A stretch of DNA of 5,462 nt, taken from the NCBI GenBank assembly GCA_030594665.1, contig JAUVET010000126.1:1-5462 (forward strand), written 5' to 3'. Source of the stretch: Methanosarcinaceae archaeon. Its GTDB lineage: Archaea > Halobacteriota > Methanosarcinia > Methanosarcinales > Methanosarcinaceae. The notes below the pieces were generated by a model that was not told the origin of the DNA, searched no databases, and saw nothing but the letters and a program-made list of their open reading frames with translations. A program made the translations under genes and the position numbers. Below, one piece after another: positions 1 to 4,098 of this stretch. Each line of letters starts with the position of its first letter. Position 1 is the first letter of the stretch.

Positions 1-568
1 ATCCCTCGAACTTCTTATACAGTGCAATAGTATCTTCATTTTCTGCCACATATCTATTAATCACATCATGCGCAATCGTTTGACTTTCCTCTTGCGAGAT
101 ATCATGCCCCAATCCTTCACATTCGGATATATGGAGTTCCATATCCTGCATGTAGAACGGATACGTACGACACAGCATGGGGCGGACATCGTGTATCGTA
201 CACTTGTTGGAAGTTTCTGCATCTTCGATAAAATTGCAGTCTTCATTGCTTTTGCGTGGAAGCATCCAACCGAATGTGTGTATTTTTCCATCTGTGTCTA
301 TCAGGTCGCTGTCAGATCCATCCGATGTTGCCGGAGTTGCAATTTCGTGCGCTTCAAGTATGGTGTGGTCTGAGATAACCTGTATCTCCTGTGGTATCAG
401 CAATACGCGGTTATCTCCAAATTCACGCCTGCAGCATTTTCCACACATGAGGCAGGAAAAACCGATATCTTCTATCTTTGCTGCAATTGTTCCTGTGCTG
501 ATATTCGAGGCATTTGTGAGTTCTTGCTTCAATTCCTGTATTAAAAGTGACTTGTATTTCTCATCCAT
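1..568 (-). CDS. YkgJ-family cysteine-cluster protein (putative metal or Fe-S binding), C-terminus beyond window
   Basis: The reading frame is open from an ATG at 568-566 to the left edge, giving 189 codons without a stop; an in-frame TAG at 583-581 rules out a longer product. The family mark is a CxxCxxCC cluster (C39, C42, C45, C46, in CLMCGKCCR), followed by C111, C123, the stretch HDVRPMLCRTYPF around C133, and C150. This order of cysteines with an RPxxCRxYPF block is typical of the YkgJ/UPF0153 zinc- or iron-chelating family, whose biochemical role is mostly unknown; some relatives are described as Fe-S oxidoreductase-like. There is no signal peptide or membrane segment, so the protein is probably cytoplasmic. 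Residues 1-35 look helical and are not part of the cluster. No Shine-Dalgarno site is evident before the ATG, which fits a short or absent leader. The gene is divergent from the methyltransferase. Family assignment is fairly sure; function is not known. Confidence 0.85.
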   Translation of the reverse strand, partial: MDEKYKSLLIQELKQELTNASNISTGTIAAKIEDIGFSCLMCGKCCRREFGDNRVLLIPQEIQVISDHTILEAHEIATPATSDGSDSDLIDTDGKIHTFGWMLPRKSNEDCNFIEDAETSNKCTIHDVRPMLCRTYPFYMQDMELHISECEGLGHDISQEESQTIAHDVINRYVAENEDTIALYKKFEG

Positions 569-600
569 GTATGGTCTATTCTATATTTGTGCATGTCTTG

Positions 601-610
601 ATATATAATT
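601..610 (-). promoter_or_regulatory. TATA-like box for the YkgJ-family gene
   Basis: Read on the minus strand, this is AATTATATAT. Its centre lies about 37 bases upstream of the ATG at 568. With the usual archaeal spacing of 25-27 bases from TATA to start of transcription, the leader would be only about 10 nt, consistent with the lack of a visible ribosome binding site. The surroundings are AT-rich, so a chance match is possible. Confidence 0.4.
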
Positions 611-658
611 AAGATGTAGATCGAAATGTCGAAACTATGTAGCAGATGAATGAATCCA

Positions 659-670
659 TATATTTAAATT
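659..670 (+). promoter_or_regulatory. Candidate TATA-like box upstream of the tandem hairpins
   Basis: TATATTTAAATT lies here in an AT-rich stretch. If used, transcription would start near 691, exactly where the first 60-bp repeat begins, and the methyltransferase mRNA would carry a leader of about 140 nt containing both hairpins and the Shine-Dalgarno site. Other AT-rich candidates exist within the repeats at 731-748 and 799-818. Starts driven by the last of these would leave the Shine-Dalgarno site outside the mRNA. This placement is inference. Confidence 0.3.
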
Positions 671-690
671 AAATAAAACTAAGAAGGTGC

Positions 691-750
691 ACGAGAAAAT
701 CCTCGCTATGCTCGGATTAACTCGCACTACATATTTATAAAATATATACT
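691..750 (+). repeat. Tandem 60-bp repeat, copy 1, with imperfect hairpin
   Basis: The first of two adjacent units of exactly 60 bp. Within it an imperfect hairpin spans 692-724: CGAG 692-695 pairs with CTCG 721-724, AATCC 698-702 pairs with GGATT 714-718, and GC 705-706 pairs with GC 710-711 around a TAT loop. AA/AA and TC/TC internal mismatches separate the helices. An extra outer helix GTG 687-689 with CAC 725-727 is possible if CA is bulged. The rest of the unit (728-750) is AT-rich. No gene is seen here. It could be a mRNA leader element, a small RNA, or a REP-like dispersed repeat. Confidence 0.7.
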
Positions 751-810
751 ACGAGAAAATTCTCCCTTCGGTCGAATTGACTCGTACTATATAATTCTAT
801 AATTATATAC
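751..810 (+). repeat. Tandem 60-bp repeat, copy 2, with matching covarying hairpin
   Basis: The second unit repeats the same hairpin at 752-784: CGAG with CTCG, AATTC 758-762 with GAATT 774-778, and CC 765-766 with GG 770-771 around a TTC loop. Compared with copy 1, pair 701:715 C-G has become 761:775 T-A, and pair 705:711 G-C has become 765:771 C-G. The other hairpin changes are in loops or internal mismatches, so no pair is broken. The stem can extend outward, with TATATACTACGAG ending at 755 facing CTCGTACTATATA from 781, with a single C/C mismatch. The unit ends just before the Shine-Dalgarno site of the methyltransferase. Confidence 0.7.
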
Positions 811-818
811 TATAAAAA

Positions 819-822
819 GGAG
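819..822 (+). promoter_or_regulatory. Shine-Dalgarno GGAG deciding the TTG start
   Basis: GGAG, in the context AAAAAGGAGAAG, lies 10 nt upstream of TTG 833-835. No ATG or GTG in this frame lies nearby, so this site is the main reason to accept TTG as the start codon. Confidence 0.7.
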
Positions 823-832
823 AAGCAACGCA

Positions 833-1435
833 TTGAATACTACTAAAAGTCACGATCTTTTTAGATATCTGGCACCCATTTATGATACAGTTGCCAGGAT
901 CGCATCATTTGGCAGGTACGATTCGATGCGGCGTTCACTTGTTACGCAGGCAGGTATTATGTCGGGTGACAGGGTGCTTGACCTTGCAACAGGGACTGGA
1001 TATCTTTCCGAAATACTTGATGGGTGCGAGATCGTTGGTGCGGATATTTCGCTCCACATGGTGAACCAGGCGCGTAAAAAGACAGAAGCAGCATTTGTTC
1101 TTTCGGATGCGCATGCGCTTCCGTTCGCATCGAATTCTTTTGACGCTGCCGTGTGTAGTTTTGCATTGCACGAGATAAGCGATCCAAAGGTTGCAATATC
1201 TGAAATGTTCAGGGTTGTGAAGCCCGGCGGCACGGTTGCGGTGATGGATGTGGTTTTACAGTCTACGCCGATAAAAAAAGTGCTGCTGTTCGCATATCAT
1301 TTGTTTGTTGAGATGCTCACGGCAAATTATATGCATCCTGACGATCTTGCAGATTCTTTCAAACATGCCAAGAGCGTAACAAGCAATGCCAAGATGGCTG
1401 GGCTGGTCGCACAGGTGTCCGGTGTAAAAAAATAA
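833..1435 (+). CDS. Class I SAM-dependent methyltransferase, UbiE/COQ5-like
   Basis: A 200-residue protein starting at TTG 833 and ending at TAA 1433-1435. The fold is recognised from SAM-binding motif I VLDLATGTG (48-56), the acidic strand-2 motif GADIS with D71, the block LPFASNSFDAAVCSFALHE (96-114) typical of Methyltransf_11/UbiE proteins, and RVVKPGG (127-133). The N-terminal FRYLAPIYDTVA also resembles the FdxiAxxYD opening of UbiE relatives. UbiE proper is about 230-250 residues, so this one is shorter, with a poorly developed C-terminal segment after residue 180. The acceptor substrate cannot be told from sequence; quinone-type, corrinoid or small-molecule acceptors are all possible. 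It has no membrane segment, although residues 148-163 are hydrophobic. It is alone on its strand, divergent from the YkgJ-type gene and convergent with the DHH gene. The tandem hairpins directly upstream may control it. Confidence 0.88.
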   Translation: MNTTKSHDLFRYLAPIYDTVARIASFGRYDSMRRSLVTQAGIMSGDRVLDLATGTGYLSEILDGCEIVGADISLHMVNQARKKTEAAFVLSDAHALPFASNSFDAAVCSFALHEISDPKVAISEMFRVVKPGGTVAVMDVVLQSTPIKKVLLFAYHLFVEMLTANYMHPDDLADSFKHAKSVTSNAKMAGLVAQVSGVKK

Positions 1436-1451
1436 ACATATGTGAATATTA

Positions 1452-1483
1452 AATTGCATTTATGTTTAAAGAATGTTGCAATT
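1452..1483 (+). repeat. Inverted repeat AATTGCA/TGCAATT after the methyltransferase
   Basis: AATTGCA at 1452-1458 is exactly inverted at 1477-1483 with an 18-base AT-rich loop. It begins 17 bases after the stop codon and could be part of the 3' end of the transcript. It lacks its own T-run and the arms are short, so it may be chance. Confidence 0.35.
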
Positions 1484-1489
1484 GCGTGT

Positions 1490-1530
1490 GTGTATGATAG
1501 TGTATGATAGTGTATGATAATATCATACAC
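1490..1530 (+). repeat. Three 10-bp direct repeats plus one inverted copy
   Basis: GTGTATGATA occurs three times without a gap at 1490-1499, 1500-1509 and 1510-1519. After a single A comes the exact inverse TATCATACAC at 1521-1530. The last direct copy and the inverse form a 21-bp near-perfect palindrome; either of the other copies could pair with the inverse instead. Further TGTATGA heptamers occur at 1609-1615 and 1619-1625. Confidence 0.8.
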
Positions 1531-1541
1531 ACGATTTTTTT
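1510..1541 (+). terminator. Hairpin plus T-run, probable terminator of the methyltransferase gene
   Basis: The 10-bp arms at 1510-1519 and 1521-1530 are followed by ACGA and seven T residues at 1535-1541. Oligo-T tracts end transcription in archaea, and the orientation fits the plus-strand gene ending at 1435. A one-base loop cannot fold as drawn, so in RNA the apex pairs would open. Earlier repeat copies allow larger loops. The palindrome could equally be a protein-binding site. Confidence 0.5.
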
Positions 1542-1667
1542 AATTTGACAACTATATGGCAGTACTATCTGTGGCAGACATTGTCAGGAAAAATAAGTAG
1601 CATGCGAGTGTATGAAAATGTATGACATGTATTGACACATGACGTAACATAAATGAAAAATGGAATT
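1542..1667. other. Convergent intergenic DNA, no gene seen
   Basis: This stretch completes the 232-bp gap between two converging genes. It holds two further TGTATGA motifs. On the minus strand, T-runs at 1660-1656 and around 1596-1588 follow the stop of the DHH gene and may end its transcript. A 14-codon ATG frame at 1556-1600 is too short to support as a gene. Confidence 0.4.
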
Positions 1668-3137
1668 CTATTCTTTGGATTCTTCTGCTCCAACTACGTT
1701 CAAAAATTTCTTTGTAACTGCTTCATTAACAAGACGCAGTAATGTTTGCCTGTCTTTTGATGCGCTGAATACTCCGAGTGGGATCTGTGCTGCTGCAGAT
1801 GTTGCATGTCCGCCACCGGTTTCATCGCCAAATGCCCTTTTCATGACATCTCCCAGATTAATCCTGATGTCGTGGCTTCTGCCTGATATGAGTATATTGT
1901 CTTCGGATACACCGAACACGATCGAGGTGGAGATACCCTCAAGGTTGAGTAAATAATCAGCAGCCTGGGGCAGCGTGTCACGGTCACGTATAGTTCCTAC
2001 ATTTGTAAGAAGGTAGCTTCCTATGACCTGCCTGTTTACGATTGCATCACCAAGAACGTCCAGTGTCTCAATAGACATTGATGGGCGTTCTAACTGCTCA
2101 AGGATCTCATGGTCGGATAGCGGGTATAAAAATGATGCAGCTGAAAGATCTGCAGGGTCAGTATTTCGTTTGAAATCTTGTGTATCCGTCCTTATTCCGT
2201 ACAGGAGGGCAGTCGCTAAGTTTGTAGAAATATCAATATTTAGTTCCTGAAGATATTTTGTGAGGATTGTAGCCGTTGCTCCCACATTGGGACGCACATC
2301 GACATAATCAGCATTAATTTCCACTTCACCTAATGGGTGATGGTCGATAACGATGCCTACATGTAAGTCTGCCGGCACCATATTATTGGAGCCAGGCACA
2401 GCACAATCTACAAGCGCGATCTGATCGAAATTTGAAATATCATGTTCTTCCATTCGGTAAAGGTCAATTCCAAGAAGGTTTACAAAAGCCTTGTTTTCCT
2501 GATGACCTATTTCTCCATGATATAATATGGAGGACTTAGTTCCGACACTCATTGCAATCTCTTTGAGTGCAATTGCACTTGCTATGGCATCAGGGTCAGG
2601 ATTGTCATGTACTACAATAGCGAGTTTTTTGTTATTGATGTCTTTTAGCCACTGCGATAATTTATTTCCACGGCGCAGTGATTCAGCACGTTCAAGTGAT
2701 CTTGCAAGTGATGATGCGACGAGCTTTGAAGGCATTACAACGTGGTCTGCCCCAAGCTCTTCCATCTCTTGCCTGTTTATGATATCCGGTGCCCTTGAAA
2801 CAATATATACTTCAGATGAGACTGTTTTTTTGATATTTTCAAGCGCGACTTTGTTTGCTTCAATATCGGAGCTCAATATCAATATGGCAGTGAGGTTTTT
2901 GGTACTGACATGCTTCAATAGTTCAGGATCGCCGATATCGCCAACGACTGCCTCATACGCTTCTTCACGTAATGTCTCTACTTTTTGCTCGTCCTTATCC
3001 ACAATAACGAGGCCTTTGTCAAGTCCCCTGAGTTCTTTTGCGACAGCAAATCCAATGCTTCCGCTTCCAAGGATCAAATAGGTAGGTTTTACTCTTGCTT
3101 TTGCAGGTGTATCAGTTTCTTTTGGAACAGTAGCCAT
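1668..3137 (-). CDS. RCK (TrkA-N) domain fused to DHH-DHHA1 phosphoesterase
   Basis: A 489-residue protein from ATG 3137-3135 to TAG 1670-1668. Residues 19-145 form a Rossmann RCK/TrkA-N domain: GSGSIG at 24-29, an acidic end of the second strand at VIVDKD (44-49), VVGDIGD (64-70) and ELGADHVVMPSK (127-138), as in K+ channel and transporter regulators that bind NAD(H), ATP or cyclic nucleotides. Residues 171-325 form a DHH domain with metal ligands in HDNPDPDA (177-184), D244 in VDC, DHHP (265-268) and D318 in GIRTDT. The C-terminal DHHA1 part has SGRS (418-421) and GGGHATSAAA (441-450), the substrate-binding loop. All key residues appear intact, so activity is expected. DHH-DHHA1 enzymes cleave c-di-AMP, linear dinucleotides, pAp or short oligonucleotides. 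There is no membrane segment, so the protein is cytoplasmic. Coupling to c-di-AMP or potassium homeostasis is inference from the domain pair; a RecJ-like or nanoRNase role is the alternative. Confidence 0.92.
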   Translation of the reverse strand: MATVPKETDTPAKARVKPTYLILGSGSIGFAVAKELRGLDKGLVIVDKDEQKVETLREEAYEAVVGDIGDPELLKHVSTKNLTAILILSSDIEANKVALENIKKTVSSEVYIVSRAPDIINRQEMEELGADHVVMPSKLVASSLARSLERAESLRRGNKLSQWLKDINNKKLAIVVHDNPDPDAIASAIALKEIAMSVGTKSSILYHGEIGHQENKAFVNLLGIDLYRMEEHDISNFDQIALVDCAVPGSNNMVPADLHVGIVIDHHPLGEVEINADYVDVRPNVGATATILTKYLQELNIDISTNLATALLYGIRTDTQDFKRNTDPADLSAASFLYPLSDHEILEQLERPSMSIETLDVLGDAIVNRQVIGSYLLTNVGTIRDRDTLPQAADYLLNLEGISTSIVFGVSEDNILISGRSHDIRINLGDVMKRAFGDETGGGHATSAAAQIPLGVFSASKDRQTLLRLVNEAVTKKFLNVVGAEESKE

Positions 3138-3144
3138 TTAGCTG

Positions 3145-3150
3145 ACCTCC
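3145..3150 (-). promoter_or_regulatory. Strong Shine-Dalgarno site of the RCK-DHH gene
   Basis: GGAGGT on the minus strand lies 7 nt before ATG 3137. It is a near-consensus site and fixes the start of the gene, unlike the YkgJ-type, hemD and ATPase genes, which show no such site. Confidence 0.85.
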
Positions 3151-3176
3151 ATGTCTGCTATTAGATGTTTGTCCCG

Positions 3177-3194
3177 TATTAAGCATTTTTCGGT
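3177..3194 (-). promoter_or_regulatory. Candidate BRE/TATA for the RCK-DHH gene
   Basis: On the minus strand a purine-rich CGAAAAATG is followed by CTTAATACG. A TATA function centred near 3182 would start transcription near 3155, leaving a leader of roughly 18 nt that just includes the GGAGGT site. The match to consensus is modest. Confidence 0.3.
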
Positions 3195-3237
3195 TAACAA
3201 GCATTCCAACGGGATGGCTGCAACAGATGTTAAGTAT

Positions 3238-3250
3238 AGCAAATAATATG
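3238..3250 (+). promoter_or_regulatory. Candidate TATA-like box for hemD
   Basis: AGCAAATAATATG lies about 30 bases before the hemD ATG; a start near 3271 would give an almost leaderless mRNA, agreeing with the lack of a Shine-Dalgarno site. A second candidate is TTAAGTATA at 3230-3238. A perfect 10-bp palindrome CAGATATCTG at 3262-3271 overlaps the predicted start. Confidence 0.3.
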
Positions 3251-3276
3251 ATGTTTGACCGCAGATATCTGGTTAT

Positions 3277-3999
3277 ATGAGAGTTGCAGTGACCAGATTG
3301 CAGGAAAAAGAGGAAAACACCGTTGAATTTTTCAAAAAATACGGTATTGAAGCGATAGTTGTTCCAACAATACGTTCACGACCACCGCGCGACCCTGCTT
3401 CACTTAATGTGCTGGTACGAATGGTGAGTGAGCAGGGAATCGATTTTCTGATATTTACAAGTTCGCTCGGTGTTTCGAGGTTCTTTGAAAAATGCAATTC
3501 TGTTTCCCCGAACACAACGATTCTCAGCGTGGGTCCAAAGACGGCACAGAAGGTGAATGAATTTGGACACTCTTCGGAAGTGCTGGAATCATTTTCGTCT
3601 GATAAGTTCGCCGAGTATCTCAAAGACCGTGCACAGGGCAAAGTCATAGGGATTGCGAGAGCCAGCGTTCCAAATCCTGAACTTGTAGTGGCTCTTGAAT
3701 CACTGGGCGCAACGGTTGTGGAGGGTGTGTGCTATAAACTTGAAAGTGTGCCCAATGTGTTGAAGGAAATGATCGCAGCTCATAAAATTGATGCTGTTGT
3801 TATTACCAGTACGATGTCGTTTTTGTCAGCCGGACTTGAAAACACGGATGTTTCCGGCGTGGTGATGGTTGCGATTGGTCTTAAGACTGCAAAAGGGATG
3901 ATGGACGCGGGTGTTGACCCCGATGTTGTGGGAGGCGGGACACTTGAATCATGCGCGGAGTTGTTGCAGGATATGGGTCAAAATGATTTTAGGTTTTGA
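3277..3999 (+). CDS. hemD: Uroporphyrinogen-III synthase
   Basis: A 240-residue protein from ATG 3277 to TGA 3997-3999, a normal length for HemD. The enzyme closes and rearranges hydroxymethylbilane into uroporphyrinogen III, the branch point to F430, corrinoids, siroheme and heme in methanogens. The two-lobed HemD pattern is visible. The N-terminal MRVAVTR is followed by FTSSLGVSRFFE (60-71) and LSVGPKTAQKVNEFG (83-97). The second lobe has VIGIARASVPNPEL (123-136), LGATVVEGVCYK (143-154), VITSTMSFLSA (175-185) and AIGLKTAKGMMDAG (199-212). HemD proteins diverge strongly, but the paired T-S segments and the IGxxTA block support the call. An in-frame TGA at 3256-3258 with no other start codon after it fixes the start. 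The gene is not next to other tetrapyrrole genes in this window; it diverges from the RCK-DHH gene with 139 bp between them, where both promoters must lie. The protein is cytoplasmic. Confidence 0.88.
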   Translation: MRVAVTRLQEKEENTVEFFKKYGIEAIVVPTIRSRPPRDPASLNVLVRMVSEQGIDFLIFTSSLGVSRFFEKCNSVSPNTTILSVGPKTAQKVNEFGHSSEVLESFSSDKFAEYLKDRAQGKVIGIARASVPNPELVVALESLGATVVEGVCYKLESVPNVLKEMIAAHKIDAVVITSTMSFLSAGLENTDVSGVVMVAIGLKTAKGMMDAGVDPDVVGGGTLESCAELLQDMGQNDFRF

Positions 4000-4005
4000 C
4001 TAAGC

Positions 4006-4026
4006 ATTATTATCATTTCATTTTGT
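4006..4026 (+). terminator. T-rich tract after hemD
   Basis: A T-rich, hairpin-free stretch beginning 6 bases after the hemD stop, with runs such as TTTCATTTTG. Archaeal termination often needs only such tracts. It could act alone or together with the inverted repeat at 4027-4071. Confidence 0.3.
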
Positions 4027-4071
4027 AGTAGTTATTGTGATTAACAATTATTGCGATTAACAATAACTATT
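4027..4071 (+). repeat. Tandem 16-bp repeat inside a larger inverted repeat
   Basis: Two adjacent 16-bp units, ATTGTGATTAACAATT (4034-4049) and ATTGCGATTAACAATA (4050-4065), agree at 14 of 16 positions. Around them TAGTTATTG (4029-4037) is exactly inverted as CAATAACTA (4061-4069), extendable by a G-T and an A-T pair outward and a T-A pair inward, with CAA/TTG (4045-4047/4051-4053) closing a TTA loop. The right arm touches the TATA box of the next gene. It may be a double operator for a dimeric regulator or the 3' end of the hemD transcript. Confidence 0.65.
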
Positions 4072-4079
4072 AAATATAA
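4070..4079 (+). promoter_or_regulatory. TATA box of the ATPase gene, probably leaderless
   Basis: TTAAATATAA is centred about 25 bases before ATG 4099. That is the standard archaeal TATA-to-start distance, so transcription would begin at or next to the start codon; no Shine-Dalgarno site is present, in agreement. The BRE position would fall in the right arm of the upstream inverted repeat. Confidence 0.5.
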
Positions 4080-4098
4080 CTAGATTGAATACTTGTAT

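Noticed and set aside
177..608. Plus-strand 143-codon open frame
   Set aside because: It lies antisense to the YkgJ-type gene, whose translation has clear cysteine motifs; the plus-strand product has no recognisable features and no ribosome binding site.
691..784. Known riboswitch or C/D box RNA
   Set aside because: The hairpins are only about 33 nt each, lack the kink-turn GA pairs and C/D boxes, and do not resemble a riboswitch core that I can recognise.
687..810. CRISPR array
   Set aside because: There are only two units with no unique spacers between them, the whole 60-bp unit is repeated, and no cas gene is present.
1490..1541. Replication origin iterons
   Set aside because: The repeats are short, lie between converging genes, end in a T-run, and no orc1/cdc6 gene or ORB motif is visible.
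1556..1600. 14-codon frame starting ATGGCAGTACTATCTGTGGC in the convergent gap
   Set aside because: It reads smoothly but is too short, has no ribosome binding site and no recognisable match. A relic cannot be shown.
2527..3081. Plus-strand 184-codon open frame
   Set aside because: It is fully antisense to the RCK domain and the start of the DHH domain. Its serine- and leucine-rich product is what the complement of a conserved gene gives.
3273..3647. Minus-strand 124-codon open frame
   Set aside because: It is antisense to hemD, which has family motifs across this part.
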